A stretch of DNA of 64,000 nt, from assembly GCA_017617125.1 (NCBI GenBank), contig JAFZWY010000008.1, positions 142,386 through 206,385 on the forward strand. The letters are read 5' to 3'. The position numbers and the translations under genes are program-made. Below the pieces are notes generated by a model. The model did no database searches. It had not been told where the DNA came from and saw nothing but the letters and a program-made list of their open reading frames with translations. Positions 26,178 to 35,100 of this stretch are shown here, piece by piece. Position 1 is the stretch's first letter, and every line of letters begins with the position of its first letter. Source of the DNA: Bacteroidales bacterium. Its GTDB lineage: Bacteria > Bacteroidota > Bacteroidia > Bacteroidales > ML635J-15.

Positions 26178-26347
26178 TACCTTTGCCAGCGATTGATAAG
26201 TAATCAATTCGTTTCTGAAGATTAAAAATCACAATAGAAATAATTTCACGGCCGCTTGTAGGGTTTGAAAGTTGTTACTTATTTGATTGATACATTACCC
26301 CTGAGGGGAAAAAACAAAATTACGATTAAATTTTATAACATTTAATA
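26178..26347 (+). promoter_or_regulatory. promoter and long leader of rho
   Basis: The -7 box TACCTTTG is at 26178-26185, leaving a leader of about 155 nt before the ATG at 26348. That is far longer than the leaders of most other genes here. Near the start codon is a small hairpin CCCC-TGA-GGGG (26298-26308) followed by an A-rich tract. The rest of the gap after pheT (26028-26177) shows nothing recognisable. Confidence 0.5.
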
Positions 26348-28177
26348 ATGAAGAGTTATTCAGAATTGAACGACAAATTGCTGCCCGAACTTAGAGAGTA
26401 TGCAAAAGGCTTGGGTATCAAAAGAGTTGAAGCATTTAGGAAACAGGATTTGATAAGGAAGATAATGGATGCTGAGGATCCTGACTTTGAAGAAGATATT
26501 GATGACGATGATGATCTCCTTGTTGGAGTTACCGATATAATGGCTCCTTTGCCAGAAAGAAACACACGTTCTCGCGAAATCGAAGACGATGATGATGACG
26601 AAAAGGATTCGGAAGATGGCGCAGATGATAATTCGCAGCCCAGAAGGCGTCAGCGCAGGGCAAGGATTCAGTCGCCAATAATGACTACACATTTGGATGA
26701 AACCGGTGTCGGTGCAAAACTGGTATTCAACAATCAGGAGAACCAGAGAGTCCAGAAGATGAATGCCGAGCCAGTCGCAAGAGTGTCGGGCGATTCGGTT
26801 TCGAAGGTAGAGACTATAAATTTCCAGCAGAATAATAGTGGCGGCTATCAGCAGAACCGTCAGCAGGACAACAGGAAGCCTTTCCAGCGTTTCGACCAGC
26901 AGCGCAACAACCAGCCGCGCAACGAAAACAATAACAATGGCGGTCAGCAGGCTCAGCCACGCCAGCAGCAGTTGCCACTCGACAACGACAACCATCAGCA
27001 GGCAAATGCTCCGCAGGCTCAGCCAGTAGAGGAACCAAAGCCAAATTACGACTTCTCGGGAATAGTTACCGTAACAGGTGTACTCGAAATAATGCCCGAA
27101 AACTACGGTTTCCTCCGTTCGTCGGATTACCATTACCTGAATTCTCCCGATGACGTATATGTTTCGCAGTCGCAGATAAAGCTTTTCGGTCTCAAGACCG
27201 GCGATACCATCGAAGGTTCGGTTCGTCCGCCAAAGGAAGGTGAGAAATTCTTCCCGTTGACTAAGATCATAAGCATAAATGGTTTGGATCCGGCATTGGT
27301 TCGCGACAGAATTCCGTTCGACCACCTTACACCGTTATTCCCGACCGAAAAGTTCAACATTACCGGCAAAGGTCATGCAACGCTTTCGACCAGGGTTGTC
27401 GATTTGTTCACTCCTATAGGAAAAGGTCAGCGTGGTCTTATAGTTGCTCAGCCTAAGACTGGTAAGACTGTCTTGCTTCAGGAAATTGCAAATGCAATAG
27501 CAGCAAACCACCCCGAAGTTTACCTTATCATATTGCTTATCGACGAACGTCCCGAGGAAGTTACCGACATGGCACGTAACGTAAACGCAGAAGTTATCGC
27601 TTCTACTTTCGACGAACCTGCAGAACGCCACGTAAAGGTTGCAAGCATAGTTCTCGAAAAGGCAAAACGTATGGTGGAATGCGGTCACGATGTGGTTATT
27701 CTGCTCGACTCCATCACTCGTCTCGCCCGTGCATACAACACCGTTGCTCCTGCTTCGGGTAGGGTTTTGTCGGGTGGTGTCGACTCCAACGCACTTCACA
27801 AGCCAAAACGTTTCTTCGGCGCTGCTCGTAACATCGAAAATGGCGGTTCGCTCACAATTCTTGCAACAGCACTTACCGAAACCGGCTCCAAGATGGACGA
27901 TGTGATTTTCGAGGAATTCAAGGGTACGGGCAACATGGAACTTCAGCTCGACCGCAAGCTCTCGAACCGCAGAATTTACCCTGCTGTGGATGTTACAGCT
28001 TCGAGTACACGTCGCGAGGATTTGCTTGTAAATCCAGACCTTGTAAACCGCCTGTGGGTAATGCGCGAGTTCCTTGCCGACATGAATTCGGTGGAGGCTA
28101 TGGAGTTCATCCGCGCACGCCTGCCGCAAACCCCGACCAACGAGGAATTCCTCCTCACAATGGACAAGGGCTTATAA
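26348..28177 (+). CDS. rho: transcription termination factor Rho with large disordered insertion
   Basis: The 609-residue protein is much longer than E. coli Rho (419). The N-terminal Rho_N helix region ([27 protein letters not shown], about 9-38) is followed by an acidic then Q/N/R-rich segment (about 45-235). The RNA-binding cold-shock-like domain ([15 protein letters not shown]) and the RecA-like motor follow, with P-loop AQPKTGKT near residue 368. The ending resembles normal Rho. Low-complexity insertions at this place are known in Bacteroidetes Rho and have been linked to condensate formation in Bacteroides. Confidence 0.96.
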   Translation: MKSYSELNDKLLPELREYAKGLGIKRVEAFRKQDLIRKIMDAEDPDFEEDIDDDDDLLVGVTDIMAPLPERNTRSREIEDDDDDEKDSEDGADDNSQPRRRQRRARIQSPIMTTHLDETGVGAKLVFNNQENQRVQKMNAEPVARVSGDSVSKVETINFQQNNSGGYQQNRQQDNRKPFQRFDQQRNNQPRNENNNNGGQQAQPRQQQLPLDNDNHQQANAPQAQPVEEPKPNYDFSGIVTVTGVLEIMPENYGFLRSSDYHYLNSPDDVYVSQSQIKLFGLKTGDTIEGSVRPPKEGEKFFPLTKIISINGLDPALVRDRIPFDHLTPLFPTEKFNITGKGHATLSTRVVDLFTPIGKGQRGLIVAQPKTGKTVLLQEIANAIAANHPEVYLIILLIDERPEEVTDMARNVNAEVIASTFDEPAERHVKVASIVLEKAKRMVECGHDVVILLDSITRLARAYNTVAPASGRVLSGGVDSNALHKPKRFFGAARNIENGGSLTILATALTETGSKMDDVIFEEFKGTGNMELQLDRKLSNRRIYPAVDVTASSTRREDLLVNPDLVNRLWVMREFLADMNSVEAMEFIRARLPQTPTNEEFLLTMDKGL

Positions 28178-28195
28178 AGGTTTCTAAAATATTAT

Positions 28196-28203
28196 TATAT
28201 TTG
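28196..28203 (+). promoter_or_regulatory. -7 box for the OmpA-family gene
   Basis: TATATTTG lies 47 nt before the ATG at 28251 and immediately after rho. Confidence 0.55.
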
Positions 28204-28250
28204 CAAGTCGGGAATTTTTCTCGGCTTGCTTTTTGTTTTATGATAATTAT

Positions 28251-30206
28251 ATGAAGAAATTATTTTGCATATTGATTCTTTCGCTCATTTGCGGATTCGC
28301 TTTTTCGCAGAACGAGGAATATCATACCAAGTCGAAGGCTGCCATAAAGAGTTTCGAGAAGGCTGTCGCATACTACCAGAATGGTAAGACCGACCAGACC
28401 GTAAAATTTGCCTTGCAGGAGGTCGACAATGCAATCGCCAAGGATCCGATGTTTATCGAAGCATATCTGCTGAAAGCGGAAATATATGATTTCCTCGGTG
28501 ATATAAAGTCATCGATTGCCTATTACGAAAAGGTTGTCGAACTCGACGCTCATTTCGACTACGGCATAACGCTCAAGCTCGCCATGCACAACTATGGCAT
28601 CGGCGACTATGCCTCGGCAAAAAACTACATCGACTTTTTCTACGCCAATGCCGATCTCAATGTCTACAAGAAGTTCGACACCGACCGTCTGCGCGAGTAC
28701 ATAACTTTTTCGGACAGTGCCGTGCGTAATCCTGTGAACTTCAAGCCTCGCAGCGTAGGTAAGATAAATACCGAATGGGACGAGTACTGGCCGTCGCTTT
28801 CAGCCGACGAGGAAATGCTGGTGTTCACAAGGCAGATTCCGCTCAATCCCAACAATCCGTCGCGCAGCCAGAGCAACATGAACGAGGATTTGTTCTATGC
28901 CTACCGCAACAAGCAGACGGGCAAGTACGATGGCGCAGCTCCGCTTCCAGGCAGAATCAACACCGAGCTCAACGAGGGCGCACAATGTATTTCGGCTGAT
29001 GGAAAGACCTGCGTAATAACGGCTTGCAACCGTCCCGACGGCAAGGGAAGTTGCGACTTGTACATAATGTTCTGGGAAGGCAAGCAGTGGTCGCAGCCGC
29101 AGAATATGCGTTCGGTGAATACCGAATCGTGGGAGAGCAACCCGTCGCTGTCGTCGGATGGAAAATACTTGTATTTTTCGTCGTCGCGCTCGGGTGGCGT
29201 CGGCAAGACCGACATCTGGCGCGTGCAGATCGACAGCAGGGGCAATGCCCTGAAACCTGCCGAAAACCTTGGCAAGCAGATAAATACGCCTTACGAGGAT
29301 ATTTCCCCGTTCATACATCCCGACTGCAAGACCTTGTATTTCGCATCGAAGGGACATCCCGGACTTGGAAGCTATGACTTGTTCTTGGCAAAGACCGAGG
29401 ATGACGGTGCAACCTGGTCGAAGCCAAAGAACCTTGGCTATCCGATAAATACGTTGGGCGAGGAGAGAAGCCTTATTGTGAACGCAAAGGGCGATCTTGC
29501 AATGTTCTCGTCGTCGAGTACCAAGCGCGACCTGGACATCTATTGCTTCGAACTTCCGCCCGAGGTGAAGCCGGTGACTGTTACGTATGTAAAAGGTTAC
29601 ATATACGACTCGAAGACCAACGAGAGATTGAAGGCAAAATGCGAAATGCTCGACATAGAGAGCGGCGAAAAGCTGGTGGACATCTACTCTGGCGACAAGG
29701 ACGGCGAATATATGGTATGTCTGCCAATCGACAAAGACTATGCCTTCAATGTTTCGCGTGAGGGCTATCTGTTCTATTCCGAGAACTTTTCGCTCACCAA
29801 CCTCGAGCATCCCGAGCAGCCGTACATCATGAATATCCCGTTGCAACCGATAGAAAAGGGCGTGACTGTGGTTCTGAAAAACATTTTCTTCAAGACCGAC
29901 AGCTACGACTTGCTGCCCGATTCGTACACCGAGCTGGGTAAGGTTGTGGAGTATATGAATGCCAATCCGAAGATGAAGATAGAAATCGGCGGTCATACCG
30001 ACAACGTTGGCACCAAGGCCTACAACAAGACCTTGTCGGAAAATCGTGCGAAATCGGTTTACAACTACCTTGTGTCGCAGGGGATTGCGAAGGAACGCCT
30101 GTCGTACAGCGGATACGACTTTTCGGTTCCGATTGCCACCAACGACACCGAGGAGGGGCGTGCGCAAAACCGTCGTACCGAGTTTAAGGTTGTTAGCATA
30201 GAATAA
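28251..30206 (+). CDS. OmpA-family protein with PorE-like TPR-WD40-CRD-OmpA architecture
   Basis: The start at 28251 is chosen because it begins a signal peptide (MKKLFCILILSLICGFAFSQ); an in-frame ATG at 28233 lies upstream. A TPR-like region spans about 20-150. PD40/WD40-like repeats (about 170-430) show PSLSADEEMLVFTRQ and PSLSSDGKYLYFSSSRSGG. A carboxypeptidase-regulatory-like domain (about 440-510) and a C-terminal OmpA domain (IEIGGHTDNVG, RAKSVYNYLVSQG) follow, the last binding peptidoglycan. This is the domain order of PorE, a type IX secretion component, but paralogues are common and this one lacks a lipobox. Confidence 0.85.
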   Translation: MKKLFCILILSLICGFAFSQNEEYHTKSKAAIKSFEKAVAYYQNGKTDQTVKFALQEVDNAIAKDPMFIEAYLLKAEIYDFLGDIKSSIAYYEKVVELDAHFDYGITLKLAMHNYGIGDYASAKNYIDFFYANADLNVYKKFDTDRLREYITFSDSAVRNPVNFKPRSVGKINTEWDEYWPSLSADEEMLVFTRQIPLNPNNPSRSQSNMNEDLFYAYRNKQTGKYDGAAPLPGRINTELNEGAQCISADGKTCVITACNRPDGKGSCDLYIMFWEGKQWSQPQNMRSVNTESWESNPSLSSDGKYLYFSSSRSGGVGKTDIWRVQIDSRGNALKPAENLGKQINTPYEDISPFIHPDCKTLYFASKGHPGLGSYDLFLAKTEDDGATWSKPKNLGYPINTLGEERSLIVNAKGDLAMFSSSSTKRDLDIYCFELPPEVKPVTVTYVKGYIYDSKTNERLKAKCEMLDIESGEKLVDIYSGDKDGEYMVCLPIDKDYAFNVSREGYLFYSENFSLTNLEHPEQPYIMNIPLQPIEKGVTVVLKNIFFKTDSYDLLPDSYTELGKVVEYMNANPKMKIEIGGHTDNVGTKAYNKTLSENRAKSVYNYLVSQGIAKERLSYSGYDFSVPIATNDTEEGRAQNRRTEFKVVSIE

Positions 30207-30207
30207 A

Positions 30208-30918
30208 ATGGCATTGGAAAGATTGAATATTGCTGTAGTTTTGGCTGGCGGAAGCGGTCGTCGCATTGGTGGAGACTTGCCCAAGCAGTTTTTGCAGGTG
30301 GGCGGAAGGCGGATTGTCGAATATTCGATTGATGCCTTCGAGAAAAATGTTGGCATTGACGAGATTGCAGTGGTCGTAAACAAGGATTTTATTCCGCTGA
30401 TGGAAGAAATAAAAGCCGCAAGCTCGTGGTCAAAACTGAAACATATCCTGAATGGAGGCAAGGAACGCTATGATTCAAGCCTTTCTGCAATTCGTGCATA
30501 CGAAGATACGGATTGCAATCTGATTTTCCACGATGCAGTCCGTCCGATGGTTTCGCAGAGGATAATTTCGGATGTGGTTTCGGCGCTCGAGACATATGAT
30601 TCTATCGCAGTTGCTGTACCTGCAACCGATACCATTGTGAAGGTTGACGGGTCGGGGCGTATGATTAGCGAGATATTGCAGCGTTCGCAGTTGCGTTGTC
30701 AGCAGACCCCGCAGGCATTCCGCCGCGAGACTATTGCCCGTGCGTACGAACTGGCACTTGCCGACCCGAATTTTGTTGCAACAGACGATTGTGGAGTAGT
30801 TTCCCGTTATCTTCCCGAAGAAAAGATTTTCATTGTCGATGGCGATGATTCAAATATAAAGGTAACCTTCAGGAAGGATTTGGAAATGGTGAAGGTTCTT
30901 CTAGATGAAATGGCCTAG
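30208..30918 (+). CDS. IspD/TarI-family cytidylyltransferase
   Basis: The 236-residue nucleotidyltransferase has VVLAGGSGRRIGGDLPKQFL at the N-terminus, HDAVRP mid-protein, CQQTPQAFRRE and DSNIKVTFRKDLEM near the end. IspD makes CDP-methylerythritol for isoprenoids; TarI makes CDP-ribitol for teichoic-type polymers, and motif reading cannot separate them. It starts one base after the OmpA-family stop codon. The surface-polymer genes downstream favour TarI, while the presence of dxr means an IspD must exist somewhere. Confidence 0.8.
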   Translation: MALERLNIAVVLAGGSGRRIGGDLPKQFLQVGGRRIVEYSIDAFEKNVGIDEIAVVVNKDFIPLMEEIKAASSWSKLKHILNGGKERYDSSLSAIRAYEDTDCNLIFHDAVRPMVSQRIISDVVSALETYDSIAVAVPATDTIVKVDGSGRMISEILQRSQLRCQQTPQAFRRETIARAYELALADPNFVATDDCGVVSRYLPEEKIFIVDGDDSNIKVTFRKDLEMVKVLLDEMA

Positions 30919-30956
30919 TTTTCCAAAAATGCAATTATTATACTGAAAATCTTTAT

Positions 30957-30964
30957 TATCTTTG
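30957..30964 (+). promoter_or_regulatory. -7 box for the surface-polymer operon
   Basis: TATCTTTG lies 61 nt before the ATG at 31026. Confidence 0.6.
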
Positions 30965-31025
30965 CCAATTATATTATTTTGAAATAGGTATAATATCATA
31001 TGTTTGGATATTCTATATAAAGATT

Positions 31026-31616
31026 ATGAAACTTACATTAAAAAATACTAAAAGCGAGATATTTGAAGCCTATGAAAGACTTCAGAAAGAAGTGCAGGAA
31101 ATGAAGAAAAAATCCTCGGCCGGTGTAAAAAAGCAAGGTTCGGAAGATGATGAGATAATTGGTTACACAACTGGTGTATATGACTTGTTTCATATTGGAC
31201 ATCTGAATCTTTTGAAGAATGCCAAAGGTATGTGCGACAAGTTGATAGTAGGAGTTACGGTGGATGATTTGGTAGCATACAAGGGCAAGCAGGCTATGAT
31301 TCCATTTGAGGACAGGATTGAGATTGTACGCAGTTGCCGTTATGTAGATGCTGCGGTTCCCCAGTATGATATGGATAAGCTTACTGCATGCAAGAAACTT
31401 GGTGCAAAAGTCTTGTTTGTAGGTGATGACTGGTACGGAACCGACAAGTGGAAAGAATACGAGAAGAAATTCAAGAAGGAAGGAATAAGAATAGTTTATT
31501 TCCCATACACAAAAGGAATTTCTTCAACAAAAATAACGTATACATTGCAGCAGGTTCGTGGTTGGACCGACGAATCGGCACAAAAGGCTCTCAAGATAAA
31601 TAATGAGGATAAATAA
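31026..31616 (+). CDS. TagD-like cytidylyltransferase (glycerol-3-phosphate type)
   Basis: The 196-residue protein has a lysine-rich coiled-coil-like N-terminus (about 1-40). The nucleotidyltransferase domain follows with the HIGH motif in GVYDLFHIGHLNLL and the closing motif GISSTKI. The family activates small alcohol phosphates with CTP; CDP-glycerol is the likely product given the CDP-glycerol transferase two genes downstream. Other small substrates such as phosphoethanolamine cannot be excluded. The next gene starts two bases after its stop. Confidence 0.85.
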   Translation: MKLTLKNTKSEIFEAYERLQKEVQEMKKKSSAGVKKQGSEDDEIIGYTTGVYDLFHIGHLNLLKNAKGMCDKLIVGVTVDDLVAYKGKQAMIPFEDRIEIVRSCRYVDAAVPQYDMDKLTACKKLGAKVLFVGDDWYGTDKWKEYEKKFKKEGIRIVYFPYTKGISSTKITYTLQQVRGWTDESAQKALKINNEDK

Positions 31617-31618
31617 TT

Positions 31619-32659
31619 ATGGCAGATAAAGATTATTGTTTGAGTTCATATATGGCCTTCAGGTTTATTGATGCTGATGGCAAGGACTTTTATGAGGGAA
31701 TGCAGCACAAGAATATTGTCCGGATTCCCGATTCTGAGAAGACTTTTGTGCGTACTTCCGAAGAAATAGGTAATGCAATTGAGAAGCTGCTTTTGCAGTT
31801 TAAGGGCAGAAAAATAGGCATTATGCTATCTGGAGGAATGGATAGTGCGATTGTAGCTTCATATATTGGTGGTGGAGAAGCCTATACGTTTAGATTTTTG
31901 GGCGGTGAATTTCAGAATGAAGAACTAATGCGAGCTGAGTATTATGCCAGACGTTGTAATCTGAATCTGCATTATGTAGATATCTCATGGGATACAGTGC
32001 TAAAGCATGTGGATGCCTGCATGAAGTCTAAGTGCGCTCCAGTGCATTCCATTGAGCCTCAAATTCTTCAAGCGGCATTGCAGGCCCAAAAAGATGGTGT
32101 GGAAATTATGCTTATTGGCGATGGTAGCGATTATGTTTTCGGCGGTATGGATAAGTTGTTGTCGAAAGATTGGGATTTCGATGCTTTTGTCAAACGTTAT
32201 TATTCCATAGACCCAGAAGAAGTGTTGAGGAATCCCGTTGATATGTCGTATGCTTTCGAACCTTTCCGCAAGGACAATAATAAAATAGATTTTCTTGGGT
32301 TTATGCAGGGGCTAATGATAACGGAAAGTTATAGCTCGTACAAGAATGCCTTTTCTGTAGCTGGTATGCCGTATTACGATCCGTATGCAAGGTTGAAGAT
32401 GGCGGAGCCGTTGGATTTGAACCGTATAAGGAACGGAGAACCAAAATATCTTATTCGCGGGCTTATGAGTATGCGTTATCCTGAAATTCCTATACCCGAC
32501 AAGAATCCTATGCCACGACCGGTGGATGTGTATTTTGCCGACTGGAAGGGTCCAAAACGCAAAGAATTCAAGGAAAATCTTGATATGACAAAGTTTACTG
32601 GTAATCAGAAATGGCAGTTGTGGTGCGCCGAGCGTTTCTTGAATATGTTTGAGGACTGA
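31619..32659 (+). CDS. asparagine-synthetase-like PP-loop protein without glutaminase domain
   Basis: The 346-residue protein has the PP-loop signature IMLSGGMDSAIVASYI near residue 70 and GDGSDYVFGGMDK near 170, as in the synthetase half of AsnB. The N-terminal Ntn glutaminase domain that starts with Cys2 in AsnB is absent. It could adenylate a carboxylate and accept free ammonia or another amine. The position between TagD-like and CDP-glycerol-transferase genes suggests it modifies a polymer building block; this is inference. Confidence 0.8.
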   Translation: MADKDYCLSSYMAFRFIDADGKDFYEGMQHKNIVRIPDSEKTFVRTSEEIGNAIEKLLLQFKGRKIGIMLSGGMDSAIVASYIGGGEAYTFRFLGGEFQNEELMRAEYYARRCNLNLHYVDISWDTVLKHVDACMKSKCAPVHSIEPQILQAALQAQKDGVEIMLIGDGSDYVFGGMDKLLSKDWDFDAFVKRYYSIDPEEVLRNPVDMSYAFEPFRKDNNKIDFLGFMQGLMITESYSSYKNAFSVAGMPYYDPYARLKMAEPLDLNRIRNGEPKYLIRGLMSMRYPEIPIPDKNPMPRPVDVYFADWKGPKRKEFKENLDMTKFTGNQKWQLWCAERFLNMFED

Positions 32660-32672
32660 AAACCTTGATGTA

Positions 32673-33980
32673 ATGAAGTCGATAGACAAATCATATATGT
32701 ATCAGCTGCGCTTATTGTGGGCGTATAAGGATTTGCTACGCAATCATTTCAAACCTATTACAAACTGGTACATAAGGAAGTTCCGTGCCGCTCAGTTGCA
32801 AGCAGCTCATAAACTGCAAGGAAAGGACTGCCTTGATGTCGCCTTCTTTTTGTCTATTCCTGGCATGTGGAAGCATGATACCTTGTTCGAGGCTATGCAA
32901 AAAGATCCACATTATCATCCTTACATTGTGATTACTCTTTATTCGCAATACAAGGGGTTCGAGAAGGATGAGATGATGAAAGTGCTTGAGCGAACACGTC
33001 AGTTTGCTGAAAGCAAAGGGTATGAATATGTAATTCCATATGATGATAAATCGGGGAAGTGGCTGGATGTGAAGAAATTGTATCATCCCGATATTGTGTT
33101 TTTCACGGCACCGTACAAAGATACTTTACCTCAAAACTTTATATATCACTACAAGGATACATTGACTTGTTATTTGCCATACGCCATTACGTCGCTCAAT
33201 TATTACAAGACCAACTATAATCTTATTTCAACCAATATTGTAGGAATTTATTTCGTTGAGACTCCAATTCATAAGGAGTTGGCATACAAGTATTCGCGTA
33301 ATAATGCCGAAAATGTTGTAGTGTCGGGACATCCTGCGACAGAAGTCTTTCTGAATCCAAACCATTCTCCGCACGATGAATGGAAAAAGCAATCGAAGCC
33401 TAAGAAACGTGTCATATACGCTCCGCACCATTCCATTGATTTCGACAATAATGCTACGTTTATGGATAATGGTGAGGCTATTCTGGCTCTGGCCGAGAAG
33501 TATTCCGACGATATACAGTTTGCTTTCAAGCCTCACCAACTGCTAAAATTCAAGTTGCAGCAGGTGTGGGGTGAAGAGAAAACCGAGGATTATTATCGTA
33601 GATGGGAAAGCATGGAAAATACTCAGCTGGTAACCGATAGCTACGAGGATTTGTTCCTTACATCCGATGCTATGATTCATGATTGTGGCTCGTTTACAGT
33701 AGAGTACATTTTTACACAAAAGCCTGTGATGTATTTGTGTAAGGATGAGGATATGTCCGATAAGTTCAATCCATTTGGTATCAAGGCGTTTGATTGTCAT
33801 TACCATGGACTTTCGATTGATGATATTGAACATTTTCTCAAGGATGTGGTAGTAGAAGGTAATGATCCTATGAAGGTTCAAAGAAAGCAGTTTTATGACG
33901 ATTATCTGGCTTCAAAAGACGGAGTGCTGCCATCGCAGAAGATGTTGCAGATTATTGAAGATACTATCAATGGAAAATAA
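32673..33980 (+). CDS. CDP-glycerol glycerophosphotransferase-like protein
   Basis: The 435-residue product resembles TagB/TagF-type transferases that add glycerol phosphate to a growing polymer at the membrane. Supporting segments are VIYAPHHSIDF, FAFKPHQLLKF and SDAMIHDCGSFTVEYIFTQKPVMYL, the last a typical conserved block of the family. The ATG at 32673 is preferred; an upstream TTG at 32649 would overlap the previous gene. The family is best known from Gram-positive teichoic acid synthesis. Confidence 0.82.
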   Translation: MKSIDKSYMYQLRLLWAYKDLLRNHFKPITNWYIRKFRAAQLQAAHKLQGKDCLDVAFFLSIPGMWKHDTLFEAMQKDPHYHPYIVITLYSQYKGFEKDEMMKVLERTRQFAESKGYEYVIPYDDKSGKWLDVKKLYHPDIVFFTAPYKDTLPQNFIYHYKDTLTCYLPYAITSLNYYKTNYNLISTNIVGIYFVETPIHKELAYKYSRNNAENVVVSGHPATEVFLNPNHSPHDEWKKQSKPKKRVIYAPHHSIDFDNNATFMDNGEAILALAEKYSDDIQFAFKPHQLLKFKLQQVWGEEKTEDYYRRWESMENTQLVTDSYEDLFLTSDAMIHDCGSFTVEYIFTQKPVMYLCKDEDMSDKFNPFGIKAFDCHYHGLSIDDIEHFLKDVVVEGNDPMKVQRKQFYDDYLASKDGVLPSQKMLQIIEDTINGK

Positions 33981-34042
33981 CAACTTGGCGTTTTGCCAAG
34001 GCGAAAAGAATATTTAGGTGGTGGCGGTGTCTTATTTTTTTG

Positions 34043-34050
34043 TAATTTTG
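34043..34050 (+). promoter_or_regulatory. -7 box for the GT2 gene at 34069
   Basis: TAATTTTG ends 18 nt before the ATG at 34069. Confidence 0.6.
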
Positions 34051-34068
34051 CTTTTTTGAATATTGTTT

Positions 34069-35079
34069 ATGGTGAAAGTTTCAGTAATACTTCCCGTTTA
34101 CGGTGTTGCTCAGTATATTGAAAAATGTACTGCTTCGTTGCTGTCGCAAACTCTTGACGATATGGAGTTCATATTTGTGGACGACCATGGACCCGACAAC
34201 AGCATCGAGCTGGTGCAGAATATGATCGCCGACCATCCTCGCAAAGACCAGTTTGTCTTCCTTAAACCTGAGCACAACTTGGGTGCTGGTATGGCTCGTA
34301 ATTTTGCAATTCCTCATGCAAAAGGTGAATATATCGCCTTTGTTGATAGCGACGACTGGATTGAAAATGATATGTTTGATAGGATGTATGCCGAAGCAAA
34401 AAAGTACGACAGCGATTTGTGCTGTTGTCAGATGCAAAAGGTTTACCCCGATGGGCGTCGTGGCGATATACTGAAGAATCCTTTTATTGGCAATGGCGAA
34501 ATTTCTGATGAAAAGCGTTCATATTTCCTTACTCACTATGTTTCGCAGTTTACTTCGCTTATATACAGGAAATCGTTGATTGACCAGTACAATATCCGTT
34601 TTCCAGAGGAACGAAGTGCCGACGACAGTTATTTCGTTTCGTGCGTACTGATGCTTGCAAAGTCGATTTCATACGTTGACGAGCCATTTTATCTGTATCT
34701 TATTCGTCCGGGGTCGGTGTGTACCACAAAGGATAGCACGAAATACCAGAAACGTCTGGCCGTTTTTAATAAGTTGCTTGCATTTTCGAAGCAAAACGGA
34801 GTTTACGATAACTTCAAGCCGGAAGTCGATTTTATGTACATCAAGAAAGGGTATCTGTCCACGGTTTTCAATTATGTGACGAATTCGACTGATCCTAACA
34901 AGGAAACAATAGCTTCCATATATGACGAATTGCTGAGGCAGATTCCCGACTACAAGTCGAATCGCTTCTACAGGTCTAATTTCAAATTGCGCGCGCTAAT
35001 GGCATTTATCAGGACATTCCCACGGTCTGCAGTAAAGTTTATTAAATATTACTCGAGGCGCAAAGAATATGTCGTATAA
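34069..35079 (+). CDS. family 2 glycosyltransferase
   Basis: The 336-residue protein has the GT-A start VKVSVILPVYGVAQYIEKC, the nucleotide-binding EFIFVDDHGPDNS and the DxD-like FVDSDDWIE. The ATG at 34069 is chosen over the in-frame TTG at 34063. It probably transfers a sugar during synthesis of the polymer encoded upstream; donor and acceptor cannot be read. The next gene follows after 21 bp. Confidence 0.9.
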   Translation: MVKVSVILPVYGVAQYIEKCTASLLSQTLDDMEFIFVDDHGPDNSIELVQNMIADHPRKDQFVFLKPEHNLGAGMARNFAIPHAKGEYIAFVDSDDWIENDMFDRMYAEAKKYDSDLCCCQMQKVYPDGRRGDILKNPFIGNGEISDEKRSYFLTHYVSQFTSLIYRKSLIDQYNIRFPEERSADDSYFVSCVLMLAKSISYVDEPFYLYLIRPGSVCTTKDSTKYQKRLAVFNKLLAFSKQNGVYDNFKPEVDFMYIKKGYLSTVFNYVTNSTDPNKETIASIYDELLRQIPDYKSNRFYRSNFKLRALMAFIRTFPRSAVKFIKYYSRRKEYVV

Positions 35080-35100
35080 AGATTATAACGTGAAAACAGT

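Noticed and set aside
28800..30461. 553-codon open frame antisense to the OmpA-family gene
   Set aside because: The plus-strand frame has signal peptide, PD40 and OmpA motifs; the antisense product has no recognisable domain and arises from GC-rich codon structure.
30208..30918. Firm assignment of this gene as ispD
   Set aside because: Motifs fit both IspD and TarI and the neighbours are surface-polymer genes, so no symbol is given.
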